Source: a bacterium (GTDB lineage Bacteria; B130-G9). From it: 21,105 nucleotides of DNA. Below the pieces are notes generated by a model. That model ran no database searches. It saw only the letters and a list, made by a program, of their open reading frames with translations, and was not told where the DNA came from. The number at the start of each line of letters is the position of its first letter. The stretch's first letter is position 1. The DNA lies in contig DATLAJ010000097.1 in the NCBI GenBank assembly GCA_035527515.1, positions 1-21,105 on the forward strand, in the 5' to 3' direction. Below, piece by piece: positions 12,376-19,686 of the stretch. Position numbers and translations under genes: made by a program.

Positions 12376-14985
12376 CTACGGTTGATCCAACGTCCTCGCT
12401 CTCGCCTGGGCGATCTGCCCGAAACGGCTGTTGGGATAATCCCTCAGCAGCTCGGCATACTCATCGCCCGCACGCTTCTCGTCGCCCAGCCTCAAAAGAC
12501 AATTGCCGAGCATGAAGAGCACGCCATCCGCCATGCTCTTGTCTTCGCAGTGCTTTGACTGTTCAAACTCCGCAACAGCCCCCTCGAAGTTGCCCATGCT
12601 GTAAAGACAATGCCCCAGCCAGTAGTGGATGTTGCAGTCCATCACGCGACTCTTGCTCGAGGCGAGGATGCGGTTGAACAGGGCCGCCGCCTGCCTGTAA
12701 TCGCCGGACTTGAACAGCTCAAGTGCCCGATCGTAATCGTCATCGGCTGCTTGGGGGGCGCGCTCGTTTGTTACCTGCATCTTGGCGGTCGCCGGTTTCT
12801 CGTGCTTGACATCCTCTTTCTTGGCCGGTTGAGCATCTTCTTCGACGGCTTTGGCCTTAACAGGCGGAGCGGGGAGGTGTTCTTCCTGCTTTTTCCGAGC
12901 CGCTTCGTTAGTTTTCTTCTTGGGCCTATCAGCCTTGTCCGTTGCTTTGGATTTCACATCTTGCTCTGGAAATGGGCCCAAGACCTCAGGTGCCCGCGAT
13001 GGTTTTGCCTTCGGCCCGAGGTATTCCTCATCGACCGATCTCTTGGCAGCTGCGACCTTTTGCTCCTCTTGAAACCGCTTCTGTTCCCAGAGCTTTTTAA
13101 GCTGTGCCTCGGAACTTTCCTGTTCGGCCCTTAGCCTCACGAGTGTTGGGCTATTGGCAATCCGCTCAGACTGTGCGAGGTATGCGTCAAGTCCAACCCT
13201 GAGCATGGCGCTGAACATCTCCGGGCCCTGCGCACTAGTCGAGAGGGGGTCTGCGAAGAGCCCTTGCTCCAGCCCCAGCGGCATCTGCGGGCCCGACATA
13301 GCCAGATTCGGAGTCGCAACAAAGGCCGAGCCAGGCTGCGTGCCCTCGTGCCCCTGGCCCTTGAATCCGAAGCCGTCCCTGCTATGTTCCTTGACCATCG
13401 CCAAATAGGCCCCAGGCTCCAATGCGTCGGGGAACTTGGCTCGCAGCACGAAATCGCAAACGCCATAATCGCGGATCTTCCCGCGCGCGACTGTATCCAG
13501 GAAAGAGCTCTCAAATCCGCTGGCAAGAGCGGTTATCTTGTCCCGCGTGCGAGATTTGCCTGTTATTAAATAGCCCCTGTCCTCTGATGATTTGATGCTC
13601 GTGAACCATAGAGAGTCGCAACGCTCTGCAAGGTCACAGAGCTTGAGCAGAGAATCGCTCCAGACGCGGGAGTTCTGTGCCAAAGCAGCCAGCTGCTTCA
13701 TCTCACTCTCGTGAAGCGAGATCTTCTCGTTGAGCATATCGATCTCATAAAGAAGCGGCTGTGCGAGCTTCGTCAGGCGGTTGTGATTGTAGGTGTCCTC
13801 GTTGAGGTCCTGCATCTCGACGTAGTTGTAGCCACCTTTGATGACCAGAAGGAGGCTCATCGTGAAGATCACAAGGAGGGACAGAAGACCGTGCCACGCT
13901 ATCTTGAACGGCTTCTGCGCTTCCTTCAGGTAATCGGGCGTGAAATCGGTGTGATAATAGCTGGGATTAGTCGGCTCGAGCGATTTCCTCGCCAGGGCAA
14001 GGGCCAAGGCGAAGCTCGGCAGAGGCGCTGGAATCTTCGAGGGCTCCATCTCCGTCCCAACGAACTTGCCATACTTGATGGTCTCTACCTTGGCGTTGGA
14101 AAACTTCTCTGAGAAGAACTCTATCGCCGAGGGCATATCTGCGTCGCCCGCCAGAATCACCCGGTCGATGTCAGGCAACCCACCCTCATCCTGCTCGAGC
14201 AGTATCTTGCTGTACAGCGTGTTGCCGAAATCAGGTGAGTTCGAGCCCTCCTGTATCAGCGGGAGGAGCCGCATGTAGTCCCCTCCCTTCATGATCGTGA
14301 CGCGAGTGTTGTCGGCGCAGACATAGATGAGTGCTGTTATCTCGCCCGCCGCTATTTCGTGGTTGGCGCGAACAAGGCTCATCAGCGCGGTCTCTACCGA
14401 GTCAAGCAACCCAATATATGGCTTGTTACGACCCAAGAACCGCTTCAGCTCCTTCAGAACATCCAGAAACACCGGTTCCTGATCACAAACCAGGCAAACA
14501 AGGTTCTTGTCTGACACCTTGACATAATCGATCATCTCCGGCGAGAGCGGCCTCTCATGCTTGGGCGCAACCAGCTCCATCAGCGCTCTTTTGAGCTTGC
14601 GCCCCTTGACGGCGAAGGTGTCGCTCAAGAGGTAGTAGCTGACTGAGTCCTCGGGGAGATTGACCCCGATCTTGGCCTTTCTCAGGTCGTACCCAGAGAG
14701 TATCCCCAATAAGGCCGACGAGGCAGTTTCTCCCTCCTCCGCGTCCCCCTTGTTCTCCGCCCTCGCGTCAAGTGGAGCCCCCACCTCGGTTACCTCGCCA
14801 AACGCCTCCTCGAAAGCGCCCATGGATTCCTTTTCTTGCTCTTCCTCCGTAAGAGGCGCACCAAGCGGCTCAGGCAGCTGAGCAACGTCAAGCCGCTTGA
14901 GGATGACGCCCTTGTGAGAGAGCGCAATGTGGGCGACTTTGACGTCCGTCCCCTCAATTGATAGTCCTATTGCCTCATTTCTCAT
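12376..14985 (-). CDS. PilM-PilN-TPR fusion protein
   Basis: This 869-residue protein combines parts normally encoded separately. Residues 1 to about 340 look like the PilM/GspL actin-like ATPase fold (IGLSIEGTDVKVAHIAL at the start; LLDSVETALMSLVRANHE, ITALIYVCADNTRVTIMKGG, VILAGDADMPSAIEFFSEKF). A membrane helix follows (about 363-384, LLSLLVIFTMSLLLVIKGGY), then a coiled coil and a PilN-like periplasmic region (about 390-510, WSDSLLKLCDLAERCDSLWF). A long Lys/Glu/Pro/Ala linker (about 600-745) leads to three TPR-like units (about 750-869: YDRALELFKSGDYRQAAALF, HYWLGHCLYSMGNFEGAVAEF, GDEYAELLRDYPNS) like the YbgF/CpoB C-terminus. The membrane topology puts the TPRs in the periplasm, where they could bind the secretin or peptidoglycan. 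Its start overlaps the PilT-like stop (ATGA) with GGAGGG upstream. Confidence 0.82.
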   Translation of the reverse strand: MRNEAIGLSIEGTDVKVAHIALSHKGVILKRLDVAQLPEPLGAPLTEEEQEKESMGAFEEAFGEVTEVGAPLDARAENKGDAEEGETASSALLGILSGYDLRKAKIGVNLPEDSVSYYLLSDTFAVKGRKLKRALMELVAPKHERPLSPEMIDYVKVSDKNLVCLVCDQEPVFLDVLKELKRFLGRNKPYIGLLDSVETALMSLVRANHEIAAGEITALIYVCADNTRVTIMKGGDYMRLLPLIQEGSNSPDFGNTLYSKILLEQDEGGLPDIDRVILAGDADMPSAIEFFSEKFSNAKVETIKYGKFVGTEMEPSKIPAPLPSFALALALARKSLEPTNPSYYHTDFTPDYLKEAQKPFKIAWHGLLSLLVIFTMSLLLVIKGGYNYVEMQDLNEDTYNHNRLTKLAQPLLYEIDMLNEKISLHESEMKQLAALAQNSRVWSDSLLKLCDLAERCDSLWFTSIKSSEDRGYLITGKSRTRDKITALASGFESSFLDTVARGKIRDYGVCDFVLRAKFPDALEPGAYLAMVKEHSRDGFGFKGQGHEGTQPGSAFVATPNLAMSGPQMPLGLEQGLFADPLSTSAQGPEMFSAMLRVGLDAYLAQSERIANSPTLVRLRAEQESSEAQLKKLWEQKRFQEEQKVAAAKRSVDEEYLGPKAKPSRAPEVLGPFPEQDVKSKATDKADRPKKKTNEAARKKQEEHLPAPPVKAKAVEEDAQPAKKEDVKHEKPATAKMQVTNERAPQAADDDYDRALELFKSGDYRQAAALFNRILASSKSRVMDCNIHYWLGHCLYSMGNFEGAVAEFEQSKHCEDKSMADGVLFMLGNCLLRLGDEKRAGDEYAELLRDYPNSRFGQIAQARARTLDQP

Positions 14986-16241
14986 AGTTCCCTCCGAAGC
15001 AACTCGCCCAACCTCTTCTTGTTGTTCGCGAAGTTGATTGCATTCTCTTTCGATATTTTCTTTAGCCGATAAAGACGGTAGAGGTCCTGTTCAATCGTTA
15101 TCATCCCCTCGCTCCCTGACTCGAAGATCATCTGGTATATCTCGCCCGTGTTGTTGTTCTTGATGGCGGCCCTGACGGACGAGTTGACCAGAAGGACCTC
15201 CTTGGCGAGCTGAAGTCGTCCACTGTGGTCAGGGACGAGCTTCTGAGAGAGAATCACCGTCAAGACGTCAGCCAGCCGCATCCGCACCCGTTCCTGGACA
15301 CTGGTCGGGCACTCGGCGATGATCCTGTCGATGCTCTCCACTGCCGAGCCAGTGTGCAGAGTCGAGAAGACCTTGTGCCCGCTGTCGGTGATCTCAAGCG
15401 CTGTCAATATCGTGTCTGCATCGCGCATCTCGCCGATCACGATAATGTCCGGGTCCTGCCTTAAGGCCTGAACTGCGCCCTCTTTGAACGACATCACGTC
15501 TCGACCCACCTCCCGGTGCCGGATGATGCACCGGCGGCTAGTGTGAATGTTCTCGATCGGGCTGCCTATGATCACTGCGTGGGCGTCCATGGTCTTGTTG
15601 TTTGCGTCGATGATGCTGTCAAGCGTTGTGCTCTTGCCAGAACCGGTTATCCCAGTTATCAGCACAAGCCCCTGCTTCACGTGAGCCAGCGAAAGTGCCC
15701 GCGCCACGTTCTGGTGAAGGCCGAGGTCCTTGAACGGGTAAATAGTCTCCGAGATCCGCCGCATGTTCATGGCCAAATGGTCAAGATCAAAATACGTATC
15801 AGCCCTAAACCGAACACGGGTTTCGTTACAGTGGATCGTGTAGGAGAAGTCGAGGTTGCGCCACTCATAGAGGTACTCCCTCTGCTTGTCCATCAGCAGG
15901 TTCTGGATGAGGAAATCGGTCTCGTCCACCGAGAAGGAACCGAGCTCGGGATCGGGCTTCTTGAAACCGAACACCCTAAACCATATCTGCTCCCCGCAGC
16001 CGTAGCTGCCCACGTCGATATCCGACGCCTCGAGCTGCACAGTCCTTGCGAGCCAGCTCTCTACCACCCGCTTGAGGCACTGCCGCTGCTCGGGCGAGAG
16101 GTCTAAAAGCAGCTTGCCGATGAACATCTGCCGCTCGAAACCCTCTTGTGAGGCCGGCACATGCGCAATCAGCCGAGAGAGTATCTCTCTGGCCTGGCCA
16201 ACAGCGTCGGCCTCGAGAGTGAGAGTCGCTTCTTCAGTCAA
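14982..16241 (-). CDS. PilT-like secretion/pilus ATPase with altered Asp box
   Basis: This 419-residue hexameric-type ATPase belongs to the PilT/GspE superfamily. Walker A is GITGSGKSTTL (Lys203), the Walker B region is DIIVIGEMRDADT (Glu about 271) and the His box is FSTLHTGSAVESIDR. The C-terminal AIKNNNTGEIYQMI..SEGMITIEQDLYRLY resembles PilT's AIRN/MQTMDQSL end, so a retraction-type motor is the best guess. The Asp box, normally T-I-E-D-P-I-E, reads V-I-I-G-S-P-I-E, so both central acidic residues are replaced. An N-terminal extension of about 100 residues precedes the usual PAS-like region. The start is TTG with GGGAG six bases upstream, lying inside the end of the previous gene (gap 3 bases). 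It overlaps the PilM-PilN gene downstream. Confidence 0.88.
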   Translation of the reverse strand: MTEEATLTLEADAVGQAREILSRLIAHVPASQEGFERQMFIGKLLLDLSPEQRQCLKRVVESWLARTVQLEASDIDVGSYGCGEQIWFRVFGFKKPDPELGSFSVDETDFLIQNLLMDKQREYLYEWRNLDFSYTIHCNETRVRFRADTYFDLDHLAMNMRRISETIYPFKDLGLHQNVARALSLAHVKQGLVLITGITGSGKSTTLDSIIDANNKTMDAHAVIIGSPIENIHTSRRCIIRHREVGRDVMSFKEGAVQALRQDPDIIVIGEMRDADTILTALEITDSGHKVFSTLHTGSAVESIDRIIAECPTSVQERVRMRLADVLTVILSQKLVPDHSGRLQLAKEVLLVNSSVRAAIKNNNTGEIYQMIFESGSEGMITIEQDLYRLYRLKKISKENAINFANNKKRLGELLRREL

Positions 16242-16244
16242 TCC

Positions 16245-17312
16245 TTACTCCCACCAAGACACTATTTCCGGGCTCTTGTTAAGCTGTCCTGAGAGCGCCT
16301 GCATAATGAAATATGAGCTGTAGTGGACATCACCGGTCCCGTTCCCGATGCAGTTGCCGCGGGGCGAGGCTCCTATCACGGTTACGTTGCCCGTAACTTT
16401 GCCGTGTATCTTGTCCACGTCGTCAGCGATGATTAGCCCGTAGAAGTTGCCCCGCATGTTCTTGAGGCGAGCGTTCTTGTTCGCGTTGTGGATGACCAGT
16501 ATCCCGAAGCTGTTGTAATCAAGACCGCAGTTGCAGTAGGTGAGGTTGGGCGAGTTCCAGGTTCCGTTGTCTGGCAGCTCTAGATAGGTAACTCCCCTTA
16601 GCGGTATCTGAATGTCGCTAGGGTCTGTTGCGTATTGGCTGCCGCCTACCCCGCTCTGCGCGATCGCCTTCAGCGTCCCATCCGAGACCTCTATTGCAGC
16701 ATCGGGCGAGCTCGGGAAGCCGCCATCGAACTGGGCGTTCTCCTCGATCATACTCGGATCGAAATCCGTCGAGGGCACGAAATCCTGTCCCAGTGAGTTC
16801 GTTCCGCCATACTTAGAACTGCCGCCCCTCGTTATCGTCTGCGTGCTGAGAATCGCAAGGCCGCCCTGGTTGGGCGTGATGTTCTCGTTTTGGTCATATT
16901 CTCGGCCATCGACTTCGAGCGTTCCCAGGGTGTTTACGTAAGGCTTGGCCGTGATCGCGGACTTAAAGTATTTGGGATAGACCTCGACGACGACCTGCAC
17001 GCCGTGCGCGGTCTGCCCGTAGGTCCCGGTGGCGACTATCTTGGAGTTGCTCGATGCGGGCATCTTCGAGCAAGTCGTCGAATATGAGCCATCTGAATAG
17101 CTCGCAGATAGGCTGCCTTGATAACTGTGGTTGGTTGTAATGTTGTTCAGAGCAACGTTTGCGCCCGAGTGTGCGAGGTTCCTCGCCCCGTTCATGTCGT
17201 AAGCCTGGCAAGCATTTGCCACGGCCTCGTTTCTCCTCTCCTGAACCCCCATCGTGAGAAACGACATCGCCACCGATACGCCTAAGACCAGGATGATTGC
17301 TGCTTTACCCAT
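16245..17312 (-). CDS. PilX-like filament component, paralogue B
   Basis: A 355-residue protein with a very short N-terminus (MGKA) and one hydrophobic helix (AIILVLGVSVAMSFLTMG), as in pilin-like proteins, followed by a helix with NLAHSGANVALNNI and a large beta-rich domain. The beta domain includes repeated YGGTN, FDGGFP, PLRGVTYLELPDNGTW and DDVDKIHGKVTGNVTVIG, like a small right-handed repeat fold. PilX N-terminal-like proteins are minor pilus components that sit at the fibre tip; that match is by architecture. It is about 60 percent identical by eye to the protein at 17476-18525 and ends in the same SWWE. The start is ATG with GGAGGG eight bases upstream. The canonical prepilin Glu at +5 is absent. 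Confidence 0.8.
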   Translation of the reverse strand: MGKAAIILVLGVSVAMSFLTMGVQERRNEAVANACQAYDMNGARNLAHSGANVALNNITTNHSYQGSLSASYSDGSYSTTCSKMPASSNSKIVATGTYGQTAHGVQVVVEVYPKYFKSAITAKPYVNTLGTLEVDGREYDQNENITPNQGGLAILSTQTITRGGSSKYGGTNSLGQDFVPSTDFDPSMIEENAQFDGGFPSSPDAAIEVSDGTLKAIAQSGVGGSQYATDPSDIQIPLRGVTYLELPDNGTWNSPNLTYCNCGLDYNSFGILVIHNANKNARLKNMRGNFYGLIIADDVDKIHGKVTGNVTVIGASPRGNCIGNGTGDVHYSSYFIMQALSGQLNKSPEIVSWWE

Positions 17313-17475
17313 CTCTTAAGCCCTCCTATCGTTCTACAAGGGTTAGTAACAAAGCTTCTGTTTACTTATCGGATGGTCCTCACAGATTCTTTGGCCTGAT
17401 CTCTTTGCTCCAGACCGCGCGCTGAACCGCTGCCTGTCTCGGCAACTTTTGTTGCGAACCGGCGACCCAAGTGCA
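17313..17475 (-). pseudogene. Duplication joint with vestige of the upstream pilin gene's 3' end
   Basis: In the minus-strand direction this gap encodes an open tail RAVWSKEIRPKNL followed by TGA, matching the true C-terminus EAVCEKMVSPKNL of the gene at 18593-19156. The following non-coding stretch also matches, so 17338-17394 and 18551-18607 agree at 53 of 57 positions. The gap is therefore the footprint of a tandem duplication that copied the 3' end of the preceding gene together with the PilX-like gene. The rest (about 17400-17475) shows no recognisable match. Confidence 0.7.
17338..17394 (-). repeat. 57-base direct repeat upstream of PilX-like paralogue B
   Basis: Identical at 53 of 57 bases to 18551-18607. 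On the minus strand it starts in the PKNL-stop codons, runs through GTGAGGACC and CCGATAAGTAAACAG, and ends 25 bases before the next ATG. It could be a leader element or gene-conversion tract. Confidence 0.85.
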
Positions 17476-18525
17476 TCACTCCCACCATGAAAGGACCTTC
17501 AAGTCCGACTTCGGCAGACCATTTAGCGCGTCGAAGATGAAATGCGTGCTATAAAGCACCTTGCCCTCGCCGTTCCCGATACAATTGCCTGTCGCTGCCC
17601 CGCCGATTACGGTCAAGTTGCCAATAATCGTTCCGTGGATCTTGTCCACGTCGTCGGCGATGACTATCCCGCAGAACGACCCATAGAAATTCTTAAGAAC
17701 CGCATCCTTGGCGGCACTGTGGATAACCAGTATCCCGTTGCTACCGCCGGTGAGGGTGGCATCGTTCCATATTCCGCCGTCAGGCAGTTCCACGTAGGTT
17801 ACGCCCCTCAGAGGCATCGTGAGCGTGCTGGGGTCGGTCGTGTATTGGCTGCCGTTCGCTCCGCTCATGGCGCGACCCTTCAGCGTCCCTTCAGAAAGCC
17901 CAACCGCTGCGTCCGGTGATGGCGGGAATCCGCCATCAAAGACAGCGTTTTCGTTGGTTATGCTCGGATCGTAACTTGTGGAAGGGACGAAGTCCCCCCC
18001 GTTCTCGTTGGTGCCACCGTACACGGAACTGCCGCCCCGGATGATGACGTCTGAACACTCAATTGCCAGGCCGCCCTGGCCGGGGATGACATTGCCATGC
18101 TCGTCGTAATCCCTACCGTCAACCGTGAGTGTCCCAAGCGTCTTAACCGGAGGGTTGGCCGTGATTGCAGACCTGAGGTTCGGGGAACGAGTCTGCACAA
18201 GCACCTGCACCGTGTGGCTCCTCTGAACGTAGGTCCCCACCCCGGTTATCCTCGAGTTGACTGAGGCGGGCACCCTCTCGCAGCTTGCAGAGCACGTCCC
18301 GCCAGAGAGACTACTGGTCTGTGCAGCGCTAGTCCAACTGGGGTCGGATGTGATGCTGTTCAAAGCAACGTTTACTGCTGAATGCGCAAGATTCCCAGCG
18401 CCAGCCATGCTGAATGTATCGCAGGAATTGGATACGGCATCATTTCCTCTTTCCCGAGCCCCCATCGTCAGAAACGACATCGCCACCGCTACGCCTAAAA
18501 CTAGAATGATTAATGCCTTACCCAT
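17476..18525 (-). CDS. PilX-like filament component, paralogue A
   Basis: A 349-residue protein of the same build as its downstream neighbour: MGKA, a hydrophobic helix (LIILVLGVAVAMSFLTMG), NLAHSAVNVALNSI, then a beta-rich domain with TVDGRDYDEHGNV, YGGTNENGGDF, FDGGFPPSPDAAV, PLRGVTYVELPDGGIW and DDVDKIHGTIIGNLTVIGG, ending SWWE. Strong conservation between the copies of the DDVDKIHG and GNCIGNG segments and of the Cys in GNCIGNG suggests structural or functional constraint there. The start is ATG with GGAGGG eight bases upstream. A role as a tip or cargo-binding component of the filament is inferred from the pilus operon and PilX-like N-terminus. Confidence 0.8.
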   Translation of the reverse strand: MGKALIILVLGVAVAMSFLTMGARERGNDAVSNSCDTFSMAGAGNLAHSAVNVALNSITSDPSWTSAAQTSSLSGGTCSASCERVPASVNSRITGVGTYVQRSHTVQVLVQTRSPNLRSAITANPPVKTLGTLTVDGRDYDEHGNVIPGQGGLAIECSDVIIRGGSSVYGGTNENGGDFVPSTSYDPSITNENAVFDGGFPPSPDAAVGLSEGTLKGRAMSGANGSQYTTDPSTLTMPLRGVTYVELPDGGIWNDATLTGGSNGILVIHSAAKDAVLKNFYGSFCGIVIADDVDKIHGTIIGNLTVIGGAATGNCIGNGEGKVLYSTHFIFDALNGLPKSDLKVLSWWE

Positions 18526-18550
18526 TTCTCAAACCCTCCTCTTGTTCTCT

Positions 18551-18607
18551 AAGGGTTAATAACGAAGCCTCTGTTTACTTATCGGACGGTCCTCACAGAT
18601 TCTTTGG
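18551..18607 (-). repeat. 57-base direct repeat upstream of PilX-like paralogue A
   Basis: The partner of 17338-17394. Here the first part is the genuine 3' end and stop of the 187-residue pilin-like gene, and the rest is the 67-base gap before paralogue A. Confidence 0.85.
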
Positions 18608-19156
18608 GCTGACCATTTTCTCGCACACGGCCTCCGAATACCTGTTGTCGTACGGCATTGTGCTCTGAACAGTCAGACCAACATGAATCGTCTTTACGTC
18701 CGCCGGGTTGACAGTCATGTTTCCGTACTTGTCGTAGTATTGAAGGTCAAAGCCCGTAACGCCTAGTGAAACCGCGACCGGTGACGCTATTCCAATGGTC
18801 CGATAGAGGATGCAGTCGTTCGGGTTGGGGGTAGATGCAGCCTGGGAAGTGCTGCTCAACTGATACGTGATCGTGTTGAGGCCATCCGGAGAGCCATCGT
18901 TGTTGGTGTCAATCCCCGCCCAGAACGTTATGCTGTGTGCGCCCATTGTGGTAATCGCAGTGCCCGGAGTCGACTCAAACCCCATCTTGTGAAAGTCATA
19001 CTCGATCAGGCTCTTGACAGTCGTTAACGCCTCCTGCGTGGTGACGTCGAGCATCTGCTGAGTAGTTGACTCGGAGACGCTTCCCGTAAGGGCAATCATC
19101 ATCAGGATCAGTATACCGGCCACGATGGTCGTGCCGACGAGATCAGCTAATGCCAT
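18593..19156 (-). CDS. Pilin-like filament protein, 187 residues
   Basis: The protein begins MALADLVG followed by a hydrophobic helix (TTIVAGILILMMIALTGSV) and a helix with TTQQMLDVTTQEALTTVKSLIEYDFHKMGF, which resembles the N-terminal helix and early region of PilW/GspJ-type minor pilins. The C-terminal part is a beta-rich globular domain (ITFWAGIDTNNDGSPDGLNTITYQL, VTGFDLQYYDKYG), and F.L.YYD and ITYQL are common in PilW/GspJ proteins. There is no G-FTLxE prepilin cleavage site. It would be a minor filament subunit. The start is ATG with AGGAGGTGA upstream, and it lies 26 bases after the 160-residue gene. Exact family membership is uncertain. Confidence 0.75.
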   Translation of the reverse strand: MALADLVGTTIVAGILILMMIALTGSVSESTTQQMLDVTTQEALTTVKSLIEYDFHKMGFESTPGTAITTMGAHSITFWAGIDTNNDGSPDGLNTITYQLSSTSQAASTPNPNDCILYRTIGIASPVAVSLGVTGFDLQYYDKYGNMTVNPADVKTIHVGLTVQSTMPYDNRYSEAVCEKMVSPKNL

Positions 19157-19182
19157 GTTGCCTCACCTCCTCTTAGTCTTAT

Positions 19183-19665
19183 CTATATGCTGTATGCAAA
19201 GATCCGTCTTGCAACCACAGGTGTCGGAATGAACGGGCTGGTGACGGTTACTTCCATTTTCTTAAAGTATGTGCAGCTGCCTTGATCGTTGCCGCTGCTG
19301 TCGCAGTACTTGACTACTATGGCCACGTTGAAGTCAGCCCTAGTCGTCGAGACTGTTCCTGAATAGCCGTTGAAGTCGTCCACATCGTCGTAATTGGGGT
19401 ATGTCTCACCTGCATCTGGCCCGAGGTATCCGGACGACGTTAAGCTGCCCGGGAACGTTGAAGGATCGTACGTCCCCACGTTCTCATCGAACGCCAGCAC
19501 CGTTGTGCGCTCCAGAAAAGACTGCGCTGCTGATGTCCCCGATATGTACAGCTCGCTCTCCATCATCGTCCTGTTCCCATCCAGCACAATGCTGTTAAGC
19601 GTCATAGCCAGCGTCGAAAGCATTACAAGCGCCCCCAAAGCAAGCATCATCTGTCCTGAACTCAT
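19183..19665 (-). CDS. Pilin-like filament protein, 160 residues
   Basis: The N-terminus MSSG-QMMLALGALVMLSTLAMTLN has a Gly at residue 4 followed at once by a hydrophobic helix, which fits a short class III-like or atypical prepilin leader, but the usual FTLxE after the Gly is replaced by QMMLA. The 130-residue remainder has GTSAAQSFLERTTVLAFDE followed by a beta-rich globular part with two Cys (VVKYCDSSGNDQGSCTY) that could form a disulfide loop. VKKMEVTV-type strands (FKKMEVTVTSPF) are also seen in GspI/PilV-like minor pilins. It lies 21 bases after the PilB-like ATPase and has GGAGG upstream of its ATG. Role as a filament subunit or initiator is inferred. Confidence 0.75.
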   Translation of the reverse strand: MSSGQMMLALGALVMLSTLAMTLNSIVLDGNRTMMESELYISGTSAAQSFLERTTVLAFDENVGTYDPSTFPGSLTSSGYLGPDAGETYPNYDDVDDFNGYSGTVSTTRADFNVAIVVKYCDSSGNDQGSCTYFKKMEVTVTSPFIPTPVVARRIFAYSI

Positions 19666-19686
19666 TTCTTCCTTCCTCCTGTCCTT

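Noticed and set aside
15516-16106. Plus-strand open frame of 196 codons opposite the PilT-like gene
   Set aside because: Antisense to Walker A and neighbouring conserved blocks.
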